Shown: piece by piece, positions 22,501 to 34,079 of the stretch | Layout: every line of letters starts with the position of its first letter | Numbering within the stretch: position 1 is the first letter of the stretch | Assembly: GCA_030844895.1 (NCBI GenBank) | Contig: CM061229.1 | Coordinates: forward strand, 126,075,546 to 126,139,545 | Origin: Ambrosia x helenae | Taxonomy: Eukaryota > Streptophyta > Magnoliopsida > Asterales > Asteraceae | DNA length: 64,000 bases | Reading direction: 5' to 3' | Notes under the pieces: generated by a model | What the model was told of the DNA's origin: nothing | What the model saw: only the letters and a program-made list of their open reading frames with translations | Database searches by the model: none | Translations under genes and position numbers: made by a program

Positions 22501-24044
22501 CAAGGACCATAGTCACATACCATGAATTAAACGCGGTTGATTGGCTGATCATGTCAGCTGCATCATCTGTCGGTTCGACTGAGTAAGATTGATCTTAAAG
22601 AGGCGCAGAGTGGCAACAAGAATATGGTCACTTGGTGTGCGTTTAATGGGCTAGTCTGTTGTATCATCGTAGAACTAGAACATTTTTTGTTTTCCTACTG
22701 TATGTTATGGAACAAGTCTTTTGTGTAATAGAACAAGTTTTGTAGCTCAATGATTATACTTTGTTGACAGAGCATCCAACTACAACTTGACCAATCTCAT
22801 AAGGCCTGAGTTGATTAACCTATTTAAGCCTCACATTACACGTATTTTTGGCAGATATAATGGGTTTTTACATGACCATGTGGATAAAAAAATTGTTTAT
22901 TGATACTATCTATGGTTAGATTGACCCATTCAGGCAGATTCATACTGAGAATCTTGGATCGAGATCAAGACCCGCCATTGTCATTTATCCGTCACCAATT
23001 TCTGTCTTGCACATCTCCACTGTCCCAGCAAAACAGTTAAAAAGAATACTATTAATCACTTGCGACGAGTTAGTGGGGAAGTATGTGGCGTTGATGTGGA
23101 GGAGAGTGTCTACGAACATAGGGACTAGGGAGTGAGGTTTAGCTTGTGGCTACGGATGGCTACAAACAGTAGAAAGGGGAAGACTCCTAGAGAGGTGAGG
23201 AGACGTTCTTGAGTGGTTCGTCGAGGTGGGTTCCTTAGCCGACGTGGCTTCATGAGCTTCTGACACCGCCCTTGTGATCTTGTAGGTGGGTGGTGGGGTC
23301 AGGGGCGGATGTAGTTAATGGGGAGGGGGTGCGGACGTTGCGGCTCAACTTCGCGCGCGTAGTGGAAAATTTGGTTTTTTTTTACGAAATTTGAAAAACG
23401 TTGCTACTAAAATGAAAAAAATGAAAAACGTTACTACTGAAAAATGTTTCTAGATCCGCCACTGGGTGGGGTGGGTGGAATGTTAGGTTGATGGTTTAGG
23501 GAGTAAGGTAGAGGGGTGGCATAGGTGGTAGGTTGTTGGGTGTTGGTGGGGTTGAGAAGTTGGAAAAAAAAGGTTCAAACTTAATGGGTAGCCATGTTAT
23601 GTTAAGTAAAACAAAAGATAAATAACCAATCCAATTATTTTATTTTATTTTAATCTGATTATTATATAAAAAATAAACAATTAAACTCTCTATTCCGTAA
23701 GATAATCAGGGGCGCAAACGAGCCGAGCTGAATCCAAACTTACACTACTCGAGCTCGGCTTGTGACATAGCAACTATACTTTATTATCTTTATATCTTTG
23801 TAGTCAAAACATGATTATTATTTAAAAATATATATAAAAAAACCCTGATTTACTTAACAAATAACAAGGCTTCCAATTGGGCTCAAAACAAACCAACCCA
23901 CCCACCAAATCGTCTATCTCCGATCGTTGCACTCAGCCGCCGTCGTCACTGCACACTAAACACCAACAAGCTGGTATCTTTTTATCTTTTAACATTTTTT
24001 ATTATTTCCCACTTTAATTTCCTCTATTTCCTTATACTTCAAAT
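22501..24044. other. Intergenic between PRIN2-like and RNase H1
   Basis: PRIN2 3' region up to about 22780, then a G-rich diverged stretch (23040-23540) with the 165-bp hAT MITE. A short GAGCCGAGC-type remnant lies at 23710-23765. No gene found. Confidence 0.5.
23300..23464. mobile_element. hAT MITE with perfect 8-bp target duplication
   Basis: GGTGGGGT occurs at 23292-23299 and again at 23465-23472. Terminal inverted repeats CAGGGGCGGAT and ATCCGCCACTG. Length 165 bp with no ORF. Confidence 0.88.
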
Positions 24045-24639
24045 GTATAGTTTTTAATCTTTATTGTCCAAGATTGTTTCAAGTTCAGTTTTTGCATTCA
24101 AACCTAACCTAATTAGTTGTCTATACACTTGAATAATGTAGTTGGTAGAACAAGATTAACGAAAAATCTAATCTTGATCTTTATTTAGGTATTTCCTTGT
24201 TAGAATTTATAATAATTTTGTTTTGTATTTTTTATTATTTTTTTTTTTTTTTGTATTGTATTAAGCACTTATATAAGGAGAACATGTTTAGTTGGTGATA
24301 GGAAGAATTTGTTGTTATAGAAGGTATGGTGAGGATTTTGGGAGAGAAACTACTTCCTAATGAACTCCTTATTTAACGCGTGTTCATCGGCTTTATTTTA
24401 ACAATTTCTGCTAATTCAAGTTAGTTCTGTGATGAATTTCCTTCATTTGGTTATGCTTCAAATATTGGTATTTATGTCCAAAATTGTTTCAAGTTCGGTT
24501 TCTTCTTTTAAGCGAAACCTAATTATTTGTTGAAACACTTGAGAAATGTAGTTGGTAGAACAAGATTAAGGAAAAATATTAACTTGATGTTATCGTTGTT
24601 CGAATTTATAGTAATTTGCTTCGTATTTTCTTGTTCTGG

Positions 24640-24816
24640 GGGTGTTTGGGATTGAGTTTGGAAACAACTTATTGACTTATTAACTTTTTGAAAAGCCAAT
24701 AAGTCAATAAGTCATTTGGAAAAGCACCAAATCCTGGCTTTTCAAAATGACTTATTGACTTATTGGCTTTTTCAAAAAGTTAATAAGTTGTTTCCAAACT
24801 CAATCCCAAACATGCT
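24640..24816. mobile_element. Palindromic hAT-like MITE
   Basis: Almost the whole 177 bp folds on itself: GTGTTTGGGATTGAGTTTGG on the left pairs with CCAAACTCAATCCCAAACAT on the right, and inner ACTTATTGACTTATTGGC blocks also pair. Confidence 0.85.
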
Positions 24817-24917
24817 CTAAACAATCATAAAATGAGAACATGTTTAGTTGGTGATAAGAAGAGTTTGTTGTTAAAGTATGGAGAGGAGTTAGGACTTTGT
24901 GAGAAACTAGTGTTAAT

Positions 24918-25497
24918 TAGGGCTGTACACGAGCCGAGTCGAGCCGAGCCAGGCTAAGCTCAAGCTCGAACTTAAACGAGCCAGCTCGGCTCGGCTTGTT
25001 TTTTTAGTCGAGCTGAAAAGTCGAGCTCGAGCTCGGCTCGTAAATGTTCGAGCTGAGCTCGAGCTGGCTCGAGCCAGCACGTTATTTTTTTATAAATATT
25101 TATAAAATAAAAAACAAAACAAAAATAAAATAAAGTTACACATATACATGTATATTTTTTATTTTTCTAAGTTATGGTTTATTGGATTATTAAGAGGTGA
25201 GGTAGATAGGTAGTATGAGAGGGGCTTTCAAAATTTAAATTTTAGAATTGCGTTTGGAGCCAAAATATATTACTTTCATCTATATATTAATTACACATAC
25301 ACAAGCCTGAGTCGAGCCATATGTCGCGCCATTGAGCCGAGCCACGAGATGAGCCATCAAGCCGAGTCACGAGCTGAACACCCCTGGCTCGAGCTCGGCT
25401 TGATTACAAAACGAGCCGGCTCGGCTCGAAAACAAAACGAGCCTTTTCGAGCGAGTTTCGAGCGAGCCTCGAGCCGCGAGCTTTTTGTACACCCCTA
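24918..25497. mobile_element. hAT-like element with GAGCCGAGC motif arrays
   Basis: A perfect 8-bp duplication GTGTTAAT at 24910-24917 and 25498-25505. Termini TAGGGCTGTACACGAGC and the complement of a GTACACCCCTA end. Both flanks of the interior are dense arrays of GAGCCGAGC/GCTCGGCTCG, converging on an AT-rich core. No ORF. Confidence 0.85.
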
Positions 25498-25780
25498 GTG
25501 TTAATGAACTCTTTGAATGGTGGTATTGATTGTCGGTCTAAAATTGTTTCAAGTTCAGTTTTTGCTTTTAGACGATATATAATTACTTGCCGAAACAATG
25601 AGAAATGTAGTTGGTAGAAAAATATTGAGGAGAATTCTCAAATTGATGTTGACTAATTTAGGTATTTTTTTTGTTCGAATGTATAATAATTTGATTCGTA
25701 TTTATTTTTTAAAAAAAAGTTATAGAAGAATTTGCTGTTACAGGAAGTATGGAGAGGACTTTGGGAGAAGCTATGTTGTA

Positions 25781-28474
25781 ATGTACTCCTTATTTAACGT
25801 GTGTTCATCGGCTTTATTTGCAAGGGCGACTGGCAATCTTGTTGCAAGATGTTTGTCTAGTGGAGTCATCGGTTTATCCTTTAGAAGAAGAATTGATCAT
25901 CATGCTGCAATTGTTACCGCAGAAAATGGATTTCTTTTGACAAGGTTTCGAGCTTCTTGTTATTCTACTCGTAAAGCCACTGGTACTGGTAAATCTAAGA
26001 CAAAGAAATCTGATCCTAAAGCAAAGAAAATGTTGGGAGAAGAGAAGAACGCTTTCTTTGTTGTCCGTAAAGGTGATCTTGTTGGAGTGTACAAGAACTT
26101 AAATGAGTGTCAAGCTCAAGTTGGATCCTCGGTATGATCTTTTTTAACGAATCATTGTCAATTGATGTCTTCGTTTGTGTGTTTATGTTTGAACAGTTTA
26201 ACGTAGATATTTTAAAAGGCTTAACGGATCATATGCATCTTTGTGATCCTGATAGGTATGTGATCCACCTGTCAGTGTGTATAAAGGCTACACCATGCCC
26301 AAGGAAGCCGAAGAATATATGATTTCTTGTGGGCTTAAGAATGCACTTTATTCAATCAAGGCTGCAGATCTAACAGAAGAGCTATTTGGAAATCTTGTGG
26401 CATGTCCTTACCAGGTAAAATAAAAAAAAAATGTAAATGTGGAATTTTTTGGATAGTGTTCACTTGATACCGTTTTAGTTAAGATAGATAAATGTCGCAA
26501 ATAAATGGTTCTTGTTGAATAAACATATCACGTCTTGTTGGTCGGTGGCAACCTAAATAAATTTATCTTTTCTCTGCAGCAACCACATTTTGCCTTAGGT
26601 GAAACATCGAGTGACCATTTATCGAAAAGAAAATTTCCGGAAGTTTTGGGATCCCAAACTGGGGTAAGTTAAGTGCGGTGTTACGATTTACGAACAATAA
26701 CTTGATTTTTTTTAGTAGACATCTTTTCGGTAATAAAATAACTAAAGGTCAGCAAGAAGCATACTTGTTTTAGTTTTTAATTGCTAATTTTTCAAATGTT
26801 ATAAGACAGCCGGTTTTGGTTTTTTAATTGCTAATTTACCATTTTTCATGCTTTTACCTTTAAAATATCAATTTGTAGAATTGTTCTTCCTTCTCTACGT
26901 TTTATCATTGATAATGTTTTGTAAATAACTTGCAGGAAGCCTTTGGATTGACATCTATTTCAACTGATCCTGCAAGGAAGCTTGCTAAGTCGGAACATCA
27001 AGCAACTCAAGCTGTAACTAATACCTAGAGTCATGATAGTGATACGTGATGAATGCATGAAAACTAATTTAATTTTTAAGTTTGAGTGCTGAATTTCCGT
27101 CAAGCCCACTTCCTATTCTTTTACTTTTCTATATATAAAGTCACAACCTATGTTGTCAAAAGCGCACTAGGCGCAGAAGCACAGGAAAACCGTTGCTCCT
27201 GGAAAGGTGTGGTTTCAGGCCAAATTCCGGTCAAAATATGTCTAAAATCTCTAAGAATGGTATTTTTATTCTATGCGCCCAGCTTAAAAAAAGCCCTCGG
27301 TTTTTAAGCTCCCAGAGTCCGGGTTAGGCCTATGCACCTTGACAACATAGGTCACAGTTATCAAGCATTCTCATACTATTAGATTTTGGTGTAGTTTAAT
27401 TGGTATATGACCTAACTGCATAATTGTTTTACAGTGCACTTGTATTCTTGAGTTTGATGGTGCGTCTAAAGGAAATCCCGGGCAAGCCGGGGCAGGAGCT
27501 GTTTTAAGATCTAATGATGGAAATTTGGTATAACCGTATAATTGATTTCAGCATGTATTCTTGAGTTCTTTCTTCTCTTATCATACTCGATAGTAGCTTA
27601 TAGCTCTAGCTTTATTGTTTTTTATAGATTTGTAGATTGCGTGAAGGATTGGGTATTGCAACCAATAACTTTGCTGAATATCGAGCTCTAATTCTAGGGT
27701 TGAGATTTGCTCTTAGCAAAGGGTTTACAACTATACGAGTCCTGGGTGATTCCAAACTCGTTTGCATGCAGGTACCTTCTGTGTTCTTGAATAAATAATG
27801 CTGCAACATTGGATGATGTTTATACTAAAAGAAATTTGATAATACAGGTTCAAGGTCTATGGAAGGTGAAAAATCAGAACATTAGCAAGTTGTATGAAGA
27901 AGCAAAGAAACTAAAGGATAAATTCCATAGTTTCCAGATCGATCATGTTTTAAGGGTAAAATTGCACGTTTCATATGCTTATTTCACCTGGTTATTATAT
28001 TATTGTTTCAGTTTTCTCTTGTGACAGATGCATGATTTATATCTTATTACCCTTTGTAATATGTTTTAATTTTTCCGTCTCTTAGGACTTGAACTCTGAT
28101 GCAGATACTCAAGCAAACTTAGCTGTGGATCTTGCAGGTGCAACTTCTTTTCTCTTTTTATACGACATTGGTTTTTAGTAGAGGCGGCAAGACAGGTTGG
28201 GCGGATGGGTAACCACAGAGGGGTTGGGTTGAAACTGATATTTTTAGTACCGGTCGTTACGGGTCGGCTTGGTTGACCAGCAGGCACTATATTTCTTTTT
28301 ATCATTTTCCATAAATAATGAATGCATATTATGATGATTCAAAGTCGAAAACAATTTTGTATACAATAATAATCTATAGGAATTGCCACCTCTAGCTTGT
28401 AGTTATGTTGACCAATGCTTATGATGATATACTATGCTGCTGCAGTTGGTCAGATTCAGGAAGTTGACACATAG
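25781..28474 (+). CDS. RNase H1-type ribonuclease with N-terminal hybrid-binding domain
   Basis: Nine exons fit one frame of about 365 residues: 25781-26131, 26256-26414, 26580-26663, 26936-27013, 27435-27527, 27628-27771, 27848-27955, 28086-28137 and 28446-28474. The first ATG in the exon 1 frame that gives a sensible start is 25781 (MYSLFNVCSS). The basic, Ser-rich first 70 residues look like a mitochondrial or plastid presequence. Next comes the RNase H1 hybrid-binding ('viroplasmin-like') domain, FFVVRKGDLVGVYKN through GLKNALYSI. The catalytic RNase H domain keeps all four acidic positions: FDGASKGNPG, AEYRAL, GDSKLV and the final ADTQAN. It would cleave RNA in RNA:DNA hybrids, probably in an organelle. 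Introns 4 and 8 each carry a MITE. The viroplasmin-like domain is normal for cellular RNase H1 and is not evidence of a virus. Confidence 0.88.
27148..27350. mobile_element. MULE-like MITE in RNase H1 intron 4
   Basis: Termini CTATGTTGTCAA and TTGACAACATAG with AGGCGCA-type subterminal text, as in the element at 58912-59276. Flanks AGTCACAAC and GGTCACAGT are a decayed duplication. Confidence 0.7.
28179..28394. mobile_element. hAT-like MITE in RNase H1 intron 8
   Basis: Termini TAGAGGCGGCAA and TTGCCACCTCTA. Flanks GTTTTTAG and GCTTGTAG are an imperfect 8-bp duplication. 216 bp. Confidence 0.7.
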
Positions 28475-29147
28475 TGCTGGCATGGCAAAACAAAACAAAA
28501 AGCAGCTGCAAAGGCATCGGTGTACAAGCTTAGATTACATTTTTACCACACAGTTACCCTTCAACCCAAGTTTTTAACGAGCAATCAAAATCTTTGCCTT
28601 CGGTCATTATCTGTAGATTTAAACGATTGATTGTCTAAGCTAGTTTCCAGTTAAGCTATTTTTCAACTTTTGGGGCATACCGTTTTGTCACTTGTCTGGT
28701 ATAAGTTACTATATGTAGTTGTAGACCAGCAGATGGGTTTGCGCATTGGATTAACTTAAATGTTTTGTTCTACTTTCTTGCATAATAGTTGGTAGTAAAT
28801 TGGTGTCTTTTTGTGCCTTGCATTGGGTGATTGCATTTGTATGAAGACGGTAATATGATTCATTGCATTTGCATTGGTCTTTTGTATGTTTTGTCTGAAT
28901 GGATTATGCTAAAATGAATAAACCTTCTTTTATTTGCAAAATAAAGGGCATTTTCGACAAAGTAGTTGTAGCTGGAGTTGCAGGCTCGAACCTAGGTTGT
29001 TGCTATTGATTGTAACATTTCCAATGAAGGTATCATGTTAACTAAGGTTTTACATGAACAAGACGTATAACTTCACTAAAATCGAATGATGTGATAGTGT
29101 TGTTTCTAGTCAAAAGTTATATTGGACATAGGCCATAATTATACTAT

Positions 29148-29717
29148 GAGCATGTTTGGCTCTCCTTATTTCCACCTGACCACCTCCTTATAACTTTTTC
29201 AAAAAGTTAATAAAAGTGTTTGGCAAAAAGAAAATGACTTTTTGTTTAGAGCCCTAAGAACTAAGGGTTTGTGTTTAGCATGATAGGCTTTGCGATTCAA
29301 AAGGGGATAGCGACACAGCTTGTTGCCCGCTTACCCACTATCTAATGTAACTTGTTTTGTCTTGGTTTGAAATTAAAGATTATTTTTTATTTTAACTTTT
29401 TATTTGCCTATGATAAGTTGTTTTGGAAAAGTAAGGGAGGAATGACTTTTTGAACCTCCTTATAACTTATTGATGGTTATTTACTTACATGTCCTTATAT
29501 TCTTATACCTTCTCTCTTTATACCCTTTTTAGTCATTTTACCTAAATAAGTTAAACCAAACACTTTTCTACACAATAACTTATCAACTTATTGTTTTTCC
29601 CCACCACATAAGCATCCAAACACTTTTCTAAAAACTCATTTTTAAAAAGTCATAAGTTAATAAGTCCTTTTAACTAAAAGTCTTTTTTAACTCAAATAAG
29701 TTTATCCAAACATGCCC
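29148..29717. mobile_element. hAT-like element, 570 bp
   Basis: Ends GAGCATGTTTGGCT and ATCCAAACATGCCC are inverted repeats. The flanks TATACTAT and TATATAAC are only roughly alike. Subterminal AAGTTAATAA-type blocks occur on both sides. Confidence 0.55.
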
Positions 29718-30170
29718 TATATAACAATTACAAACAAGGTGAAAAGTGGTTATTCTTTATTGGGCCACCTATTAATTTTTTTTTTCACGTATACATGATG
29801 CATGTGAACAAAGTCATAAGAGAATGACATGTTCATTCATTGCAATTATATAAATTTTCTTCGAAATACTGAAGCTATTTAACAAAATTCTTCGGACTTA
29901 TCTAAACCATTGCATGATCTGAAAACTATAAGTTTTGGTAAATCGACAATAGAAACGAAAACCAAACTGATTCATAGCGAATGATATTGCTACTATCGGA
30001 ATGGTTATAGGTACTAATTCTTATAGTTTTCAATCAATTTAAAACACGTGTCAGTATTCTTTTGAACATATCAACATTTTAATTTTTTTAGTTTTCTTTT
30101 TCGTTTACTATATTGAGTGTTCGTACAATGCCAAAACCGTAATAAACCAAAGCGATATTGTTCGAATTTC

Positions 30171-30199
30171 CCGCCGCATCGTGCGAGGTGTTTCACTAG
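30171..30199 (+). mobile_element. Orphan Helitron 3' end
   Basis: CCGCCGCATCGTGCGAGG, a near copy of the hairpin at 18787, then CTAG at 30196-30199 followed by T. No matching TCTATACTA-type left end was found upstream, so this marks a truncated or unrecognised non-autonomous Helitron. Confidence 0.65.
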
Positions 30200-30404
30200 T
30201 TTAAACAATAAATCAATTAATATGGGATAGAGTCGTAACTAAATGATATTATAAAACCTGAAACATAATAGAGATGCCAACAATAACATACAAAGACCTA
30301 TTAAGGCGGAGGGGACATCTATCTTGGAATCCTCTTAAACTCGTGAACCAACCAATAGGATGATGCCACCTCATTTGAACTCATTCTAAACCACTTCATC
30401 CTTA

Positions 30405-30624
30405 AGGCTATATATGGTGTGGAGCCAGGGAGAGGTTTGTGAAAATGTCAAGTGGGCAGTGGAGGGATGTGAACACCCCCCCCCAACCCAACCCAACCCA
30501 AAAAAAAGGCCTGGCATGTCAAGATTGTAGGATTCTCCACGTTTGTCATGGACCGAATGGTGTTGTGGTTTTTATGATGTGGAGGATGGTTATGGGGTGG
30601 GGGATCATTACCACACCGACAACC
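30405..30624. mobile_element. Tourist-like (Harbinger) MITE
   Basis: TTA at 30402-30404 and TAA at 30625-30627 flank ends GCTATATATGGTGTGG and CCACACCGACAACC. The TATGGTGTGG end is shared with 53875-54190. 220 bp; the G/C-rich frames inside are not genes. Confidence 0.65.
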
Positions 30625-30870
30625 TAAAAGAGGGGACACACATCTAGTTGAACCCACCATCTAATAATATTACGTCACGTCACCTCAAATACAATTATAC
30701 AAATATTAAAGAAATGTAGCTTTGAACCTTGTGTACATCAACATCCAATACATCAATCTCTAGCGGGTTCATGAACTCGAACTTGAAGCCGCATAGCGAA
30801 CCCATGGTGGTTGCGCGATGTTCCATTGCAACCCGTGTGGATCCACAACATTTAGTGGCCAACACCCTTA

Positions 30871-31497
30871 TAGAGGTGCACAAATCGGGTTTTTTCAATA
30901 CCCGGTTTCGGGTAGGGTCGGGTATTACTTCGACCGGGTATTGGAAGAACCGGTTCCAGTTCCGGTTCCTAACATAAAAAACTATACCCGGTATACCGGT
31001 TCCGGGTATACCGGGTATTGGAATAAAAACGGGTACACTGTGTATTGAAAAAACCCGGCTATGCTGGATATTGAATTCTTTTTATACAATCACGTCGAAG
31101 GGTAGTATGACTTAGATGATTATAACGCGGTTATAGAATTCTTTGGATGATACGGGTCAATCTTGGGTTGTCGAAGTGGTCAAATGGCTACCCTTCTTGA
31201 ATCACGAAGTGACCCATTCCTTCCCGGACCGCCTCAACATCAAAATGCCAAATAGTCCCGTCGCTTGACATATACTTTTTTGGGTCATGAACTGGGTATT
31301 AGGAAAACCCGGTTCCGGGTATTAAAAAAACCGGGTACAAACCTAGTCCGGTTCCGGGTACGGGTACGGTTTTTTACATAGAAATCTATACCCTATGCGT
31401 ACCCGACGGGTAGGGTCGGTTCCGGTTTTTTTAATACCCGGTTCCGGTTTTTTTTTTTCCGGTTCCGATTTCGGTTCTGTTTTTTTGTGCACCTCTA
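30871..31497. mobile_element. hAT-like element with CCGGGTA motif arrays
   Basis: Perfect 8-bp duplication CACCCTTA at 30863-30870 and 31498-31505. Termini TAGAGGTGCACA and TGTGCACCTCTA. Both flanks are filled with CCGGTTCCGGGTA-type units in opposite orientations. 627 bp, no meaningful ORF. Confidence 0.88.
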
Positions 31498-31574
31498 CAC
31501 CCTTAATCTGAAATGGACAACTAAATAGTAAATAGTTTAAAACTAAAACCCAAAAATCCCCACACTATAAACAA

Positions 31575-31726
31575 GGCCCACAAAATATATATAACGCTAA
31601 CTGGGCTAAAGAAATAAACTGTGGGTCACGTTCAACATTAGTTTTAAAAGCCCAAAACAAACCCGAAACCATAAATAGGGTTTCAAGGTCTCAATAATAT
31701 TGTACCCAGCAGCAGTTCTAGGGTTT
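31575..31726 (+). promoter_or_regulatory. Site II and telo-box motifs upstream of NOG1
   Basis: TGGGCC/T-type site II elements lie at 31575-31580 (as GGCCCA), 31602-31607 and 31649-31654 (as AGCCCA). Telo-boxes TAGGGTTT lie at 31676-31683 and 31719-31726. This pairing is the known promoter signature of plant ribosomal-protein and ribosome-biogenesis genes, and suits NOG1. The motifs are seen directly; their function is inferred. Confidence 0.7.
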
Positions 31727-32069
31727 TAGACCTCATTTGTTCTACCGTAATCTTAATCTTTCACCTGTATCTGGTAATCTTTTCTTTTCTTTCTTATCAA
31801 AATTTAATCTTTTTATGCCCACAAATATGTATGTAGGTTTGTATGCACAAAACTGTAGTTTTTATTTAATTAGGGATTGGATTTATTGTTGATCTGTTTT
31901 AGGGTTTTGCTAATTACATTATGAAGAACCCCATTAGGAACTAGCTTCTTAAATTATTATTTTCAAAGCTGTTTTATTAATTTAGTAGGTTGTTTTGTTT
32001 AAATTTTTCTGTTTTGATATTTATTATATTCTATATTTTGTTTGCAGCATTTTGGCATAATTTGTAGAC

Positions 32070-34079
32070 ATGGTGCAGTATAATTTTAAGAAAATTACTA
32101 AAGTACCCACAGGGAAGGATTTTGTTGATATAGTACTCAGTCGAACGCAGCGGCAAACGCCTACTGTCGTTCACAAGGGCTATGCGATTAATCGTATTCG
32201 CCAGTTTTATATGCGAAAAGTGAAATTCACTCAAACGAATTTTCACGAAAAGCTTTCTACGATTATTGAAGAGTTTCCGAGGCTCGATGATATACATCCT
32301 TTTTACGGTGATCTTCTCCATGTTCTTTATAATAAAGATCATTATAAACTTGCCCTTGGTCAGATTAATACTGCTAGAAATCTTATTAGTAAAATTGCGA
32401 AAGATTACGTGAAGTTGTTGAAATATGGCGATTCGCTATATCGGTGTAAGGCTTTAAAGGTTGCTGCTCTTGGTCGAATGTGTACGGTTACAAAAAGAAT
32501 CGGTCCTAGTTTGGCGTACCTTGATCAAATTAGACAACACATGGCGAGGCTGCCGTCTATTGACCCCAACACTAGGACGATATTGATCTGTGGGTATCCG
32601 AATGTTGGGAAAAGTTCGTTTATTAACAAAATTACTAGAGCCGATGTTGATGTCCAGCCATATGCTTTTACCACGAAGTCTTTGTTTGTTGGTCATACTG
32701 ATTATAAATACTTGAGGTATCAAGTTATAGATACTCCAGGGATTTTGGATAGACCGTTTGAAGATCGTAATATTATTGAAATGTGTAGTATAACAGCGTT
32801 AGCACATCTACGAGCTGCAGTCTTGTTCTTTCTTGATATCTCTGGTTCTTGTGGGTACACAATCGCTCAGCAGTCGGCACTTTTCCACAGTATCAAGTCT
32901 TTGTTTATGAACAAACCTTTGATTATCGTCTGCAACAAGACTGATTTGCAGTCACTTGAAGGGATATCTGAGGATGACAAGAAGTTGGTTGAGGAGATGA
33001 AGTCAGAAGCGATGAAAACTCTAATTGGCCAAGGCGGTGAGCCTAGAGAAGGTGCTGAAGTGCTTTTAACAATGAGCACTTTGACTGAAGAGGGCGTGAT
33101 TGCTGTTAAAAACGCTGCTTGTGAACGGTTATTAGATCAAAGAGTTGAAGTTAAAATGAAGTCTAAAAAGATAAATGATTGTTTAAATCGTTTTCATGTT
33201 GCTGTTCCGAAACCACGTGACCAAAAAGAAAGACCGCCTTGCATACCACAAGCTGTTCTTGAAGCGAAAGCTAAAGAAGCTGAAAAAGAAAAGAAAAGGC
33301 TTGAAAGGGATCTTGAAGAAGAAAACGGCGGTGCGGGTGTTTATTCTGCTAGCTTAAAGAAACATTATCTTCTTGCAAACGATGAATGGAAAGAAGATAA
33401 CATGCCCGAAATTCTTGATGGACATAATGTGTATGATTTTGTGGACCCTGATATTTTACAAAGGCTCGAGGAGTTGGAGAAAGAAGAAGGTCTTCTGCAG
33501 GAGCAGGACGACGATGAGGTGGACATGGACGTAGAGGATTTGACCCCACAACAGCAAAAGGAACTAGCTGAAATCCGGAGAAAGAAAAGCATACTTATCA
33601 GAGAGCATAGAATCAAAAAGAGCACTGCAGAAAGCCGGCCTATTGTGCCAAGAAAGTTTGATAAAGACAAAAAGTTCACTTCCGAGAGAATGGGTCGACA
33701 ACTGTCATCTTTGGGACTTGACCCGTCTAAAGCAATGGAACGGGTTCGAAGCAAGTCCAGGGGACGTAAGAGGGAGAGGTCGACTGATCATGGCGGTGAT
33801 GACATGAATGTGGATGATGATGGTTCAAATAAGAAAATGAAGTTGAGGTCATTGTCCAGGTCGAGGTCAAGGTCAAGACCGCCAACAGATGTGGTAGTTC
33901 CTGGTGAGGGATATAAAGATTCTGCTCAAAAGATTCAGGCTTTTAAAATGGGTAAGAAAGCTGTTTACAAGAGGAACAAAGATGCTCGAAAGGGTGAGGG
34001 TGATAGAGTCATTCCTAATTTAAAACCTAAGCATTTGTATTCTGGCAAGCGGTCCAATGGCAAAACCACTAGGCGTTGA
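32070..34079 (+). CDS. NOG1: Nucleolar GTP-binding protein 1 (60S ribosome biogenesis GTPase)
   Basis: Intronless coding region of 669 residues, the usual length for plant NOG1. The N-terminus starts MVQYNFKKITKVPTGKDFVD, typical of the family, and leads into a helical bundle (to about residue 165). The GTPase domain follows: G1 GYPNVGKSS at residues 175-183, G3 DTPG at 221-224 and G4 NKTD at 289-292. The C-terminal half is charged, with acidic (EQDDDEVDMDVED) and Arg/Ser-rich (RSLSRSRSRSR) stretches and basic nuclear signals near the end. NOG1 joins pre-60S particles in the nucleolus and is required for their maturation. A probable intron lies in the 5' leader (about 31770 to 32047, ending TTTGCAG), and another in the 3' UTR (34110-34190). 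Nothing is broken. Confidence 0.97.
   Translation: MVQYNFKKITKVPTGKDFVDIVLSRTQRQTPTVVHKGYAINRIRQFYMRKVKFTQTNFHEKLSTIIEEFPRLDDIHPFYGDLLHVLYNKDHYKLALGQINTARNLISKIAKDYVKLLKYGDSLYRCKALKVAALGRMCTVTKRIGPSLAYLDQIRQHMARLPSIDPNTRTILICGYPNVGKSSFINKITRADVDVQPYAFTTKSLFVGHTDYKYLRYQVIDTPGILDRPFEDRNIIEMCSITALAHLRAAVLFFLDISGSCGYTIAQQSALFHSIKSLFMNKPLIIVCNKTDLQSLEGISEDDKKLVEEMKSEAMKTLIGQGGEPREGAEVLLTMSTLTEEGVIAVKNAACERLLDQRVEVKMKSKKINDCLNRFHVAVPKPRDQKERPPCIPQAVLEAKAKEAEKEKKRLERDLEEENGGAGVYSASLKKHYLLANDEWKEDNMPEILDGHNVYDFVDPDILQRLEELEKEEGLLQEQDDDEVDMDVEDLTPQQQKELAEIRRKKSILIREHRIKKSTAESRPIVPRKFDKDKKFTSERMGRQLSSLGLDPSKAMERVRSKSRGRKRERSTDHGGDDMNVDDDGSNKKMKLRSLSRSRSRSRPPTDVVVPGEGYKDSAQKIQAFKMGKKAVYKRNKDARKGEGDRVIPNLKPKHLYSGKRSNGKTTRR

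Larger units (their letters stand above)
24045..25830 (+). repeat. Three-copy repeat upstream of RNase H1, split by two MITEs
   Basis: Three same-strand units, about 24045-24410, 24450-24917 and 25498-25830. Each contains ATTGTTTCAAGTTC, then AATGTAGTTGGTAGAA, then a GTTG-TTA-AGTATGG stretch leading into the RNase H1 start region. 'TTTAACGYGTGTTCATCGGC' is present in units 1 and 3 only. Unit 2 is interrupted by the MITE at 24640-24816, and 24918-25497 separates units 2 and 3. Only unit 3 continues into an open coding exon. Confidence 0.8.
28475..30400. other. Intergenic between RNase H1 and NOG1, left part
   Basis: RNase H1 3' region to about 28950, then an insertion at 29148-29717, then AT-rich DNA ending in an orphan Helitron 3' end at 30199. 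No gene found. Confidence 0.5.

Noticed and set aside
26040..26330. Viroplasmin-like domain as a sign of an integrated plant virus
   Set aside because: This domain is the normal hybrid-binding part of cellular RNase H1, and it joins the catalytic domain in one spliced frame.
30439..30660. Short frames on both strands rich in Pro, Asn and His
   Set aside because: They lie inside a Tourist-like MITE and reflect its C- and G-runs.
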